Below, one piece after another: positions 49,300-61,516 of a DNA stretch of 64,000 bases (positions are counted from its first letter, which is position 1; each line of letters starts with the position of its first letter). The notes below the pieces were generated by a model. That model did not search any database. It was not told the DNA's origin and saw nothing but the letters and a program-made list of their open reading frames with translations. The position numbers were made by a program, and so were the translations under genes. Source of the stretch: Diphasiastrum complanatum (lineage: Eukaryota > Streptophyta > Lycopodiopsida > Lycopodiales > Lycopodiaceae); the NCBI GenBank assembly GCA_029204225.1, contig MU831857.1, positions 36,231 to 100,230 of the forward strand. The letters run 5' to 3'.

Positions 49300-50603
49300 G
49301 TTAGGTATGGTTGTGAAAACTTCACAGGGGAGGGTTGGGTATTTGTGGAGTAGATAAGCAGTGGATGGTAAATAAGGTTGAGTGTCGAGGTGGTGAGGTG
49401 ATTGTTCATGTGGTGGGGAGAGGGGTGCGTCATCGAGTGGGGCTGATGAGACTTGATAGGTGGTGTCAGGTTGAGTGGCAGTGGGATTAGGCTCTTCAGT
49501 TGAGATGCCTTGTTCGTGGTTCGTGGTAGTACCCCTTGTGTGCTGTGAGGTTCCACCATTGCTGAGTGATACCCTGGATTATCCCGTTGTTGACCTGTGT
49601 AGCGCGAAGGTCCAGGACCATCATTTCTTGCCTCCTGTTGTCTATGGTGTTTGGCGTGTGTTTCTTCATGTTTTGTGTATAATATTGGTAGCTGCTAGCG
49701 TAATGTTTTTAGCTATCCTTCTAGCTCCTCAATTTGCACATTGAGTGCAGTTTTATTTGCTAGAGTGGCCTATTACAATTGTTGTGCTTGCATTTGGTTC
49801 GCCATTAGTACCTGAGTTAAGTTCTGATAGGAAGTGAGAGGTATTATGATGCTCTCCGGGATTGGTGGCACTTGGAACTGGTTGAAATCAATCCATTGAA
49901 TATTTCCCATCATAGCGGCCTGTAAGTTCTTGTGGCTTCGTCGTTCACCTTCTAACTATGTTTCTAGAGTCTTGATGAGATCATCCCTACGTTGTAAGCG
50001 TGCGTGAACATCCTTGTTATTTCGGTGCAGCTCATTGAGGTCAGCCATGAGTTTTCTTTCTTTGTTTTTTAATTGAGTGACCTCTTGTTTTGATTTCGTG
50101 GAATAAATCTGCCATTCTTGTACATTGTTTGTCAGCTGCACATTTTCCTCTTGCAAGAAGTTGCACCAATTCTGATACTCATTGATTGAAGAGTAGAGGT
50201 AATGCATGGCATTACTTTGAGCATTGATGGCCTGTCGCACATTTTTCACTGCCACTCCCCAATAGGAGGATACTGTTGAGAGGCAAATGCATAGGATGGT
50301 GGGGGATTTTTTTGTGTGTTTTGATACAATGTGGTGTATTGTTCATGATAGATGGATTGAGCAGATGGAGGTTGTGATGTTTGAGTGATGGTGATAGGGA
50401 TTGGAGATGTGTCGATAGTTGTGATCGAAAAAATGAAAAGTATTGTGGAAGTGTTGGCAGTAGCGATAGTAGTGGGTGTAGGAAATGGTGTGGTGGTGGC
50501 AGGTGGTGTGTTTAACAGTGAAAGTGAGAATTCTTTAATGTTGAGGGATGTAGAACACCTAATTAGACAAATATCAGTTCTACTAACAAAGTGCACAATT
50601 TAA
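49300..50603 (-). pseudogene. Decayed gag-like region, Pro/Thr-rich plus coiled coil
   Basis: On the minus strand a Pro/Thr-rich segment (50596-50246) leads, through a frame change near 50250, into a 99-codon segment (50255-49956). That segment is rich in Gln, Asn, Lys and Leu heptad-like runs (LQEENVQLTNNV, KERKLMADLNELH), consistent with a coiled coil. Another Pro/Ser/His-rich frame follows at 49559-49242. This arrangement is seen in gag N-termini of some plant gypsy elements, but no zinc knuckle or pol was found. I do not claim a family. Confidence 0.35.
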
Positions 50604-50639
50604 TTGACAAAGGATGAGAAGCGAACTCGAACTTGAAAT

Positions 50640-50990
50640 ATTTTTATTCATGTTCAACCTCGAAAAATTTGCGAAATATTCTTGTGGTAACTCAAAAGAT
50701 TCGTGAACAGATTTATTGTGGTGACTCAAAAGATTCGCGAACAATATCTTGTCACGAAATATTTTGTTTATTGTTCAAATTTCACATGTCGCAAAACTGT
50801 CGTCCGTCGCAAACAATTCATGAAATATTCTTGATTCTTCGTCAAGCTCAAAACTGTCAACTATCACGAATAATTCGCGAAGCACGAAGATGTCGCGAAG
50901 AGACAAAGTGTCACGAACAATTCGCGAAACACGAAGCTTAGACAAAGAGATAAACTGTCGTGAACAATTCGTGAACAAAAATGATTTGAG
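50640..50990. repeat. Cluster of degenerate TTCGCGAA-containing repeats
   Basis: ATTCGCGAA occurs near 50732, 50872 and 50920, among many near-copies (TTCGTGAAC, GTCGCGAAG, GTCACGAAC). Two ~34-bp units, GTGACTCAAAAGATTCG(C/T)GAACA, lie near 50685 and 50719. A segment at 33595-33700 uses the same vocabulary in reverse. Confidence 0.6.
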
Positions 50991-51002
50991 CCTGAAAACA
51001 GA

Positions 51003-51409
51003 ATGTTTATTTGAATATCAACCGTCGTAATGGTTATATCTACTATTATAGAAGTAGAAGGCCAAAGGACCTGTCCTGTAACAATATAAATACATGTGCA
51101 CTACTCCTATCAACTAACTCAATCAAAGACACAACAGCGAAATAAGATAGCAAAAGATGTGTACTGATGATTTAGATTTAGAATTATAAAATTCATTTTT
51201 GATCAAAGTTTCTCTATTTCTGATTGTCTAAAATTGTCTATCTAAAGTTGTCTCTTAATTCCGCATGCTTATTCCATCAAGGTAAAAACTGTTTTATTAG
51301 TACATAGATCAGAAATAGACTCGATTGAAGACACTAATATTAGTTTGATTTATTCAAGCTTTCATCATGTTCTCTGAGGAAGAATTATTACTATTTTTCC
51401 TACAGTGGT
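51003..51409 (+). repeat. 5' LTR of another copia element (5' edge tentative)
   Basis: The 3' edge is fixed by the primer site that follows. TGTTTATTTGAATATC at 51004 is the nearest plausible TG start, giving about 405 bp. A TATAAATAC box near 51088 and a CA end support it. No matching 3' LTR was found. Confidence 0.5.
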
Positions 51410-51410
51410 A

Positions 51411-51422
51411 TCAGAGCAAATC
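51411..51422 (+). promoter_or_regulatory. Copia primer-binding site
   Basis: TGGTATCAGAGC follows TCCTACAG. A second partial copy, AGTGGTATCC, lies 21 bases on (near 51433), apparently a short local duplication. Confidence 0.85.
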
Positions 51423-51513
51423 AGAGTCAATACAGTGGTATCCTCGCATCTCTCTCAACATTCTTCATACATCCATCAACAACCGCATCTGGAATTTATT
51501 CAGAAGAATAGAA

Positions 51514-52005
51514 GATGTCATCAATCAGCAACATTCAGTCTAAGATCAGTACGATCTTGGATCCAGAAGGTTCAAACTATTTGATCAGGAAATTAAAGAC
51601 TTCACTCATACTGAAGGGCGAAGGTCTATGACAATGGATAGAACCAGTAGAGGAGAAGCCAATAACTACTCCTAGCAAAAAACTTCGAGAATGGAGTTTG
51701 AGAAATGACAAATCTATAGCAATTATTGCGTCATCAATGCATTACAACATAAGGCTAGATCTTACATCGACGCAAAAGATTTATGGGAAAAATTGCAAAC
51801 CAAAAATGAGACTAGATCTCGTATTCAAATCATGTTCTTGGAAGACCAATTAACTTACCTACAATGGGACGACAAAGACCTGACCACATTCGTACGAAAG
51901 ATAAAGTATCTGTTTATTTCTTTGCAGAATTTTGGCACGGAAAATGCAATCTCAAAGAAAAAACAGTTTGGATCAGTGACATGGCAAAAACAAGTTTCAA
52001 AATAA
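51514..52005 (+). pseudogene. Copia gag fragment
   Basis: An ATG at 51514 starts MSSISNIQSKISTILDPEG, with a UBN2-type gag pattern continuing as YLIRKLKTSLILKGEG. After a TGA near 51630 and a frame change, DLWEKLQTKNETRSRIQIM, LEDQLTYLQW and LTTFVRKIKYLFISLQNFG follow in the usual gag order. It breaks off near 52005, before any zinc knuckle. It is a different family from C1-C3, whose gag reads SNYSIWK. Confidence 0.8.
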
Positions 52006-52069
52006 CAACATATTTGAATCGTAAACTTGGGGCAATGAGTGGACTTAACAATAAGCAAAAAACGCAGAT

Positions 52070-52700
52070 TGTTGAGGTGTCATTTAGAAGAGAGCACGTG
52101 GATTGATGACATGGACGAAGCTCGACAATAGTATATATAAAGAGGTTCGGTCAAGTTTATAAAAGTTTAGTCGCTATAGTCACTCACATTTCTCTTCAAA
52201 AGCAAGCTAAGTTTGGTCGTTCATAAAGACGTGCTCTTCAGAGTCATTCTAGTTTTCAAACTTTTAGTGACGTTCACTCATACTCCCTTTCAAAAGTAAG
52301 CAAGTTATTCCTAATAACTTTTTGAGAACATCTTTTTGAGAGTACTGTAGATTATCTATGTTAACATATTCTTAATATTATATGGTAATATTCATTGTAA
52401 ATACTTTGTCTTGAAACTTTTTTATCTTTTTCTTTTATGTAAGAAAAAAAGTTTTGACTGATTGTTTTTGAACGCAAGGACAGTCTTGATTATAATATTC
52501 ATTTCATGCTTGTCAAGACAAGCATAAACTTTTTTTGTGATGCATTGAATATGCAAAGTCCATTCACTACTTTGCATGTTATGAAGATCTATATTTCTTA
52601 ACAGAAAGTATTTACTGGTAAATCGAACGTACAGCTTAATGAATATGTCATTCGCTCTTTTGTTGAGCATATCAAATAAGATCATAACCATCTGCTTTTG
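52070..52700 (+). repeat. Possible LTR remnant with TATA box
   Basis: TGTTGAGGTGTC at 52070 looks like an LTR start, and TATATATAAAGAGG near 52130 like its TATA box. No matching end, primer site or second copy was found, so both limits are uncertain. Confidence 0.25.
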
Positions 52701-52728
52701 TTTGAGATTTTTTTAGGCGACCCTAGAT

Positions 52729-52761
52729 CCCTCTCATAAACCATCAAGATTTATGAGAGGG
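52729..52761. repeat. Perfect 12-bp inverted repeat (hairpin)
   Basis: CCCTCTCATAAA (52729-52740) pairs exactly with TTTATGAGAGGG (52750-52761) across a 9-base loop. It lies just upstream of the hairpin array. Confidence 0.85.
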
Positions 52762-52840
52762 ACAAGACCGACCGTGAGGACCAAAGTTTTTTTTAAAAAT
52801 GTTCAGGACCGATGTTTTTCTTTATATAAAAGTTTCGACT

Positions 52841-53115
52841 GAACCTCCTGCCGCAATGGGAGGATCAGGATTAATTTTTTTTATTTTTAGAGCCCTCGAA
52901 ACCTCCCGACTCCGGAGGTCCAGAAAGAATTTTTTTTCATTAAAAAAAAGGCTCTGGACCTCCCGCCGCGATGGGAGGTCTAGAGGGGATTTTTTTTTTT
53001 CAATAAGCCAAATCCTTTCTGGACCTCCCGTCGCGGCGGGAGGTCCATAGAGGATTTATTTCTCAATAATAAAAAAAAAAAATGCTCTAGATCTCTCGCC
53101 GCGATGGGAGGTCTA
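52841..53115. repeat. Tandem array of palindromic GGACCTCCCGCCGCGATGGGAGGTC units
   Basis: Five units start at about 52841, 52899, 52956, 53021 and 53089, spaced 57-68 bp. Each is a near-palindrome (ACCTCCCG...CGGGAGGT) followed by a CAGA-type linker and a run of 7-12 T or A. A diverged sixth unit lies at 53425-53450. Only the arms are well conserved. Confidence 0.85.
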
Positions 53116-53809
53116 GAAAGAAATTTTTTTTTTCAATAAAAAAAAGCTCAGAAGAAACATTTCAAAGCTTAACCTAAACATACTATGTGTCTGAAATTCG
53201 ATAGCTGAAAATTTGAAAGCTTGAAGACAAAAAGAAAGCTCTAAATGTGAAAACTGAGGTGAATTGTTAAGGGTGGGACCCTTTACGTATACTTATTTTA
53301 GTGGTCAGTTGCCCATTTTGTTTATGGGATAAATTCACTGCCACATGTCACAGGTTCAGCGAGGGTCTCTTCAAAGATCAAAACTAAAACTCATTTGTGT
53401 TTTTTAAAACCACAAAGTCTTAGTTGAACCTTCCGCTATGGCGGGAGATTCATCCCAATTCTGAATTTTTAAGGATTAATTGTGATGGTTGGGCTCTTTT
53501 GTTTATATATCCTTGTGGTCAAATTCCCATTTTGATTGTGGGATAAATCATATGCCATGTGTCAACACTGTGTTGAATTCTCAAAAAACCAAAAACAAGT
53601 GTTTTTTGGTTTTTTGGAATGCAACCTTAATACAAATGTGAGTCTTTACTCACAATTGTGAGAAATGGTCGAATTTTACAATGTATATATATTTGTAAAT
53701 TCTATTGTGCTTCCAAAAGTACTTATGGGATTATTGTTCTTCTTTACTCGTGCTCTTCTCCTCCCTTTGCGTTTTCCTCCTCTTGTGCTTTCCTCCCTTT
53801 GCATGTTTT

Positions 53810-54400
53810 TCATAACACATAAAAGATGCATACAAAACATAAAAACATAAAAAACTTTTAAGGACACAGAAGTAAAAATTAGTAAAATCAAATCTGAAAA
53901 ACACTAAATGCTTACCACATAATAATAAAAATCATAAAATAAAAACACACAAAATAGAAGAACAAAATAAATAAATATATACAATAGTAAATAGAGTAAA
54001 TCAAAAAATAAAACTAAACAAAAAACCAAAAATTGCAATAAAAAATATAAAATCAAAATCAAAATTGAAAAAAATTAAAAGAATAAATAAATAACATTTT
54101 AAAAAAATAAAATAAAATAGAATAAATAGAAATAGAATTAAAATAGTAATAAAATAACAAAAAATAGAATGTGACAATTAAAAAACTATAATTTTTTTGA
54201 AAATAGACTACCTAATAAAATATCAATATAACATAATAAATAAATAAAAATAAAATTAAAGACTACAATAATTAAAACAAAAACTAGAATAAAATCAAGA
54301 ATAAATAAAGACAAAAGTCATATAATAATAACATCAATAAATTGAATATCAAAAAATGAAATAATATTAAAATAAAATCACAAAATAAAAGAATGACTGT
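53810..54400. other. Very A-rich low-complexity tract
   Basis: Almost entirely AAAATAAATA-type sequence with no coding potential. It separates the hairpin array from the gypsy remnant. Confidence 0.8.
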
Positions 54401-54869
54401 CTTGCGAAAGTTCTGCAAGGGTTCAATCCTCGCAGCGAGTAAATGTTCACACAACTTGCTCCCGTGGTAGGATTTTCAAGATCAGACCATGTAGACAGGC
54501 TAATTTCACTACTCTGATTCCATTTATGCCCCTTGCGAAGTTGGTTTGATGATCTTGATGCTCTACGAGGGTTTTGAAGATTCTGCTTCCAAGAACCCTC
54601 GCACATACTAAAAAATGATGTTTTTTTCATCAGTAACTCTCACAGAGATTTTCATAGATGCATCTAGGTCAGATCTAGGGATTGTCCAAGTTTCAAGAGT
54701 TATCTCCCAGGGGATCTCTAAAAATCATGAAAAAAATGCTCTTTTTATAGTGTTTTTTGATGAGATCTTGAGATTCTCTAATTTTTAACTTTTGCAAACC
54801 GGTAATTTGCTACATCCATGTTAGATCTGACTGTTAGTAACTCTCTGAAAGTTCTGATAGATATTTGGG

Positions 54870-57569
54870 ATCACGAAAAATTCCTCCAACAGGACCTTGA
54901 TGGTCTCATTGATGAAATGACTCCCGCGATCACTAACTATCTCCACTGGGCACCCAAAGCACACAATGATATTTTCATAGAGAAACTTGACAGTGGTCCT
55001 AGCATCAGCTACTCTTACTGCCTTGGCTTCGACCCACTTGGTGAGGTAGTCAGTGGCCATGATTATGTATCGAGCGTAGGTACATTTTGCTGCAGGGTGA
55101 ATTGGACCAATGTAATCCAATCCCCACTTTTCAAATGGTGCTTGGGCTAAGACCGGGTGCAGAAGGTCATAATTCAATCTCGTCGGTCTCCTTGCCCTTT
55201 GGCACACATCGCATTTTCTTAGGTATTCCTCTGTATCCTTATGAATCATTGGCCACCAGCATCCTGATTGTAGAATCTTGCGAACTGTAATGTCGGATGC
55301 AAAATGGCCTCTACTTATGCCTTCATGTGAAAGCGAAATGATCTGGGTGGCCTCATGAGGAAGAATACATCGCCGGAGAATCCCATCTAGTCCCCTTCGG
55401 TACAGTTAGCCGGCAATCAGCTGATAATGTCTAGTTTTCAAGATCAATTTTCGTTGATCCGCCTTTGGTAGTGATTTGTCTGGTTGGCCCCTCATTAGAT
55501 ATTCAACTATGTTAGCAGCCCACTCCGGTACTGTGTCTACGTAAAATAAGGTAGCATCAGGCAGCTCATCGTCGGGTTGGAGTGCAACCTCCTTCCCCTT
55601 GATCCGCGACACATGATTTGCCATGTAGTGTTGTTTTCCCTTGCAAACTACTATCCGAAAATCAAACTCTAACAACAGAAGTAGCCATTGAGTGATTCTC
55701 CCTGTGTTGCAGATTTTGTTAACAAGATCGAGAAAGGGTTGATGGTCCGTATAAAATACAAAGTGTGTGGCCATCAAGTAGTGCCGAAACTTCTTAACCG
55801 CATATTTCATTGCCAGTGCTTCCCGCTCTGTGGTTGAATAATTCATTTCTATATCACTGAGCTGTCGGCTTGCAAATCGGATCGAAAATTTCTTTTTGTG
55901 TTCTCCTAACTAGGTTAAGACTACACCAACTGCATACTTCGATGCATCCATATGCACTTGAAACTCAATGGATTAATTGGGAAGATGTAGGATTGGTGCT
56001 GAAACCAATGCATCCTTAAGTTTTTGAAAAGCCTTTAGGGCTTCCTCGTTCCAATGTGGATCCGTTGTGAGTTTGCAAATTGGCCATGCTAACTCCGCAA
56101 AATCTAGAATGAAGATCCTGTAATAATTAGCATGACCCATAAAGATGTAGACCTCGCGGATCGTTCTAGGTGGTGGTAGATCAACAATGATTCTGATTTT
56201 TGATAGGTCTGTGGCGATCCCATGTCTAGATACTATATGGCCAAGAATCAAGCCATGTGTAACCCAAAATTGACATTTTTCTGGATTCAAGGAGATCTGG
56301 AATTAGCGACATTTTTGTAGTACCTTCTCCAGATTGGATAAGTGTTTAGAGTTTGGTCCATGCATGCACAGATTGTCCAAAAAAAATTTCAAAAATTTTT
56401 GCAAATACTCTTTGAATGCCTACATGACTCACTGGACAGTGCTTGGGGCATTACAAAGTCCGAATGGCATCACCTTATAGGCATAGGTTTCCCATTCTGT
56501 GGCGAATGTTGTCTTATGCTGGTCTTGGGGTGATATCTTCACTTGGTTGTAACCGCTGAAGCCGTCTAAAAAATTGTAGGCTTCGGCCCCAACTACTCTG
56601 TCAAGGACACTTTCCGTAAAGAGCAAAGGAAAATGATCATTTTTGGTAACTACATTTAGCGTCTTCAGATTCACACAGATCCATGTTTTGCCATTCTTAT
56701 TGGTTACTATAACTATCGACGATACCCATTCAGTGTGTTCAATTTCGTATATGAAATCTGCATCGAACAACTTCTGCAATTCTTACTTGATCAGCTCCTT
56801 GTAGTTTGGGTTGTAGCGGTAGTAACGACTCACCTTGGGGACTGCTCCATCCACCAAGGGTATGGTGTGTTGGACTATTGTTGGTGGAATGCCCTTCAAA
56901 TCACTGTAATTCTAGACAAAACAATCCTTGTACTCCACCAACAATGATCGTAGTCTTTTGAATTGTGTGGGCGTTAACTACTTTCCCACATATACGATCT
57001 TTTCTTCTTCACCTGGATCGGCAAGGTTCATGGGTTGCATTTGCGCAGGTCCTTCAAAGACTTGTTCTGCTGGTGTCTGACTTTGATCAAGTTCTCGCTG
57101 TTTTTGCGGCATTATAATTACCACGTCGTTCAAGGTATAATTCTTGAAGGTCTCAAGCATCTCGTGAACTGGTGCTCGTCGAGATTCCTCCTTCAACATA
57201 TTGATCTTAACTCGACTGGTCATCTTTTGATTTTCCATCATCTGAGAAGAGGATGATGCTGTATTAGACTTCATCCTGATTGACTTCAAGGAATCCAACA
57301 CCTTCTTTTTGCCTCCTTTTTTCAAATGGGTGGATTCGTTGTTGTTGTCTTTATTCAAAACTGGTGTGACATTCGCCTCATGGTTGCGAATATCAACATC
57401 CACTGTAGCTTCTTCGGGCACTCCATCGGATCACCTGGTTGTAGAGTTGCGTCAACTAGATCTTCTTGTTCACAGGTGTCCTTGGTGGATCTATCCTTGA
57501 AAATTTTGCCATAGCGGATTTTTGCGGCGGTTGAGCTAGTACTTTGTTAATTCCGTAACAATCTGGGTC
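54870..57569 (-). pseudogene. Ty3/gypsy pol remnant (continues at 63815-64000)
   Basis: Order on the minus strand: protease-region frame (57421-56978), RT, RNase H, integrase. RT begins ADFIYEIEHTEWVSSIVIV and includes FLDGFSGYNQVKI and MPFGLCNAP. The FLDD-type catalytic box near 56370-56400 reads FLDN, losing an Asp. LNPEKCQFWV and ILGHIVSRHGI follow. RNase H has TTEREALAMKYAVKKFRHYL and FYTDHQPF. Integrase has the zinc-binding CDVCQ, WGLDYIGPI and SDRGSHFINE, then loses similarity at about 54880, before the catalytic Glu. It resembles Tat-like plant gypsy elements. Stops and frame changes lie near 56970, 56430-56290, 55900 and 55400. The upstream part is displaced by the nested copia element C3. 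Confidence 0.9.
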
Positions 57570-57574
57570 CATAT
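57570..57574. repeat. Target-site duplication of C3, left copy
   Basis: CATAT abuts the LTR start at 57575. The right copy after 63809 is CATGT, differing by one base. Confidence 0.75.
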
Positions 57575-58312
57575 TGTGAAGAATTGAAAAATATTATCTA
57601 TGTTAGATATAGGGGTCTTATGTTTTTTACATCAAGCATCTAGGTGTAGGATGTTGATAGGAATAAATTTGGCATAGATGGCAAAATTATGCATTTCCAC
57701 TTGTAATGCCACTATTGAGCCAAAATAGAGTAAGAGGCTAAACACTTTCTAATTAGAGTGTAGACAAGTGTAAAGTTTTTGTCTGATGAATTCCAAGAGG
57801 TCCAATAGGATATAGAGGTGGAACCTTGTGAGGTCCAATAAGAAATTGAGGTGTGCTTGAATATAGTCCAATAGAATTAAGAGGTGCATAGATCAATGAT
57901 CCAATAGGATCCAGAGGTGACAAAATGTGGTCCAATCATAGTTAAGCATAGTGGTAGCTCGTGGACCTACTAGTATCATTGTACTCCTCATTTTGAAGTC
58001 AATTGATTTGGTGATTTCATGGACTTTGTGAGTTATTGGATTTCTAGCTTTCTCTCTCTACCCGAGAGCTCTTGATGCATTTTCTCTCTCTACCCGAGGA
58101 GAGCAGCTTGTTTTTACTTAGATTATTTTTTGAATACTTCCCACACGTGTGAGTGAGAGTTGGAAGTGATTGAATGCATGTAGTAGTGTGTTTTTGCCAT
58201 AGGATTCAAGATTGATCTTGAATCTCAATCTAGTCTTGATCTTGGTGCATCTACACACCTTAGGAGATCACAAGTACATGTAGTGGACAGTCCACACGTG
58301 TGAAATTTAACA
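57575..58312 (+). repeat. C3 5' LTR
   Basis: It runs TGTGAAGAATTG to GAAATTTAACA. CACACGTGTG lies at 58142-58151 and 58293-58302. It is about 9 bp longer than its partner because of small indels (for example CTCTCTCTACCCGAGAG near 58050), besides scattered substitutions. Confidence 0.92.
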
Positions 58313-58325
58313 TGGTATCAGAGCC
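58313..58325 (+). promoter_or_regulatory. C3 primer-binding site (tRNA-Met type)
   Basis: TGGTATCAGAGCC directly follows the LTR end AACA. Confidence 0.95.
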
Positions 58326-59068
58326 TACCTAAGGTTACCATGCATTTTGATCCATCTAAGTGAAAAAATTTCATCAATCTTGAGCTAGAAGTTGTCAAGG
58401 CCCATTTTCCTAGCTATCTTGTTCAATCTTGGATCAAAAGAGATCAAAAGGACATTGATTGGGTCTGACCTGGTACTGTACGGAATCAGGTGCTCAGACA
58501 CGTGTGAGGAACATCCAATTTCAGTTTGGAAGTTCTCTCTCATCTTCGATCCATTTATCTTGCTTGATAGCTTGTTTTGAAGCTATTTTTGTCTAGTTTT
58601 TGTTGCAATCAGTTTCATTCCATTTGGTTGAGCCAATCAAAAGTTATAAGCTTTTGAAGAGGGTTAGGTAGGGCACCTAGACCTGGGTGGACACATTTGG
58701 TTTGGTCAAGAGATTGCTTGGTTGATCCAAAATCACAGTTGTATGCTTGCCAATCTCATCTATATGTGATCTAGGCACTGTTTTGAGATCTTAGCCATTT
58801 TGTTTCATGCAATATGATTGTATTTGAGTCAAATTTGGTTTCTTAGTGTATTTCACACGTGCTAAGAGTGTTAGATCCTAACTTTTCCTATACTCCATCA
58901 TTTTATGTGAAATAGATCTTGTTTTAGAGAGATTTGTGTAGCTAGTGAGAATCAATTCACAAATTGTTGTAAGATCTTTCATAGGAGGAGATAGTACTCA
59001 ATTATTGGATCCTATTGAAAGTGTGTAACAACATTTATTGTTCATCATTTGAGTTTTCTTCACTTCAA
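58326..59068 (+). other. C3 untranslated leader
   Basis: About 740 bp separate the primer site from gag. ACACGTGTG (near 58498) and CACACGTG (near 58854) recur in it, echoing the LTR palindromes. No long reading frame was seen. Confidence 0.6.
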
Positions 59069-61516
59069 ATGTCTTCAATGGGTTCATCCTTGTTGGAACC
59101 AAGTGAAAGATTGACCACTTCAAATTATTCAATTTGGAAAATGAGGATGGAGTCCATCTTGATCCTTCAAGACGTGATGGACATAGTTCTTGGCCTTGAA
59201 GAAGAACCACAAGTTCTTCAAGAGGTTCAAAAATACAAAAAGAGAGCTAGGATGGCTCTCCACTACATTAAGATGAATGTCTCTAATGAGATATTGAGGG
59301 AGATAGGTACTTGTACAACAGCCAAAGAAGCTTGGGATTGTCTCAAGACTATCTATGAGGCTAAGAATACCTCTAGGCTTCTCACTCTTAGGAATCAAAT
59401 CTTTCAAAGTAGCCAAAAGAGTGATGAGAGTGCATCTAGTTATGTTTTGAGAGTAAAAGATATTCATAGAGAGCTTGCTTGTATTGGTGATTCCATCAAT
59501 CAAAATGAGCTAGTTCAAGTCATTCTCAATGGCTTGAGAAGTGAATTTGATAATCTTGTCCAATCCTATGCCATTAAGGAGGAGCTACCAAGTTTGGACG
59601 CTCTCCAAAGTGTGCTAATTTCAGAAGAATCAAGACAAGAGTACAAGCTCTTGAGGATGGACAAGCTTTCTCTCACTCATAATGATGGCAAAGCTCTCTT
59701 TTCCAAGGATAAGCACAAAGAGAGGAGCAAGAACCAACATCAACAATCCTCAAGCAAGGACAAAGTCAAATCCAAAGACAAAGATGAGGAGGAAGATGAT
59801 TCCTCTAATGCTTCATCATCCAAGCTCAAGAAGAAGAAGAAGATCAAGTGCTTTTATTGTGGCAAGAAAGGTCATTATGCCACCAATTGCTTCAAAAAGA
59901 AGAATCAACTCAAGCAAGCCAATATTACCAATGAGAAGGAAGACACTATTGCAAGTGATGGAGAGGGATCTCTTATGGTCTCTAGTTTCTCATCTACTCC
60001 TTTCAAGAAGGACGGCCTATGGTATATTGATAGTGGAGCCTCTTCACATATGTGTAGCTCCAAGGACTCTTTCTCTTCTATTGCACCTTATGATGGAGTG
60101 AAGAAATCAATATACACTGCAAATGATTTTGAATGTCCTATTGAAGGCATAGGGAACATTCCCTTGAAGCTTGCATCCTCTAAAGTTCTTTCTCTCTCTA
60201 GAGTTCTTTATGTACCTAAGCTTACCAAGAATCTTATTAGTGTTGGCCAATTGCTTGATAATGGCCTTGATGTAAAATTCAATGTTGATACTTGCACTAT
60301 CAAGAAGAATGATGAGATACTTGCATTAGGATCTAGATTTGGTGGCATCTATAAACTAGATCCAAATGAGTATGTGAATGCTTGTAATGTTGCTCTTGTG
60401 AACAAGCTCTCTATGGAGGAATTATGGCATAGGAGGTTGCGACATCCCAACTACAAATCCATGCTCTCTATGATCAAAGAATCCAAAGCTATTGGCTTGC
60501 CAAAGTCATTCTCCAAGAAGATCAAGCCTTGTGAGGCTTGTGCTATTGCTAAATCTCACAAAAAGCCATTTACAAGATCTTCTATCAAAAGCAAGTATCC
60601 TTTGGAGTTAATCCACTCGGATGTGCATTTCTCATCAACTACAAGCAAGGGAGGAGCCACTTGTTTTGTTACTTTCATTGATGATTACACAAGATTCACT
60701 TGGATATATCTTCTTGCTTCAAAATCTATGGTGTTTGATCATTTCCTTATTTTCAAAGCTTATGTAGAGAAGCAATTCTCATTCAAGATTAAAGCTCTTA
60801 GAAGTGATGGAGGTGGTGAATATATCTCCAATAAATTTCAAGATTTTTGTGAGCTTGAAGGCATTAAAAGAGAGTTTTCTTGTGCCTACTCTCCATCTAA
60901 AAATGGAGTGGCCGAGAGAAAGAATAGATCTCTATGTGAATGTGCAAAATCTATGAGAATTGAGGCATCTTTGCCCAAAGATTTTTGGGGAGAAGCCATT
61001 AATTGTGCAAATTATCTTTGCAATAGGCACCCACATATAGCTCTTGGAGGAAAGTCACCATATGAAATCTTATTTTTGAAGAAGCCTAAGGTTGATCACC
61101 TTAGAGTTTTTGGATGCTTATGCTTTGTCCATATTCCCTTGGAAACAAGGAAGAAGGAAGATCCTAGTGCATGCAAAGGGATCGTGGTTGGATACTCATC
61201 CACCAAGAAGGCCTATAGAGTCTTTATACTCTCTACTTCTCAAGTTATTGAAAGTAGAGATGTTGTCTTTCATGAAGATCAACACTCATCATTTGAAGAG
61301 GCCGAGATCAAGAAATCTATGGATGCATCATCAATTATTGATTTTGAAGACAATCATGATGTGATGGGGTCGAGATTTGAAGAAGACTCTCCTCGGATTT
61401 TTTCACCAAGAAGATCCATGAGAGATAGATCCAAGCCTAAGAGGCTCTCATATGTTGACAAAGGCAAACAAGTGGATCTTGATTCCACTAATTATGTTTT
61501 TTTATGTCTTTCATGA
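59069..61516 (+). pseudogene. C3 gag, protease and integrase
   Basis: The start is taken at MSSMGSSLLEPSERL (59069). The frame is open 18 codons further up, but gag relatives begin here. Domains in order: UBN2-type gag (SNYSIWKMRMESILILQD); Lys/Asp/Ser-rich linker; zinc knuckle CFYCGKKGHYATNC (near 59849); protease WYIDSGASSHMC (near 60019); pre-integrase ELWHRRLRHPN, where the usual Gly is Arg; integrase with HSDVHF, LRSDGGGEYISNKF and NGVAERKNRSL (the D, D, E residues are all present). The open frame ends at 61516 because a T run near 61497-61503 has seven T where C2 has six, shifting the frame just before RT. Apart from that, this is the most intact gag-integrase in the window. Confidence 0.92.
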
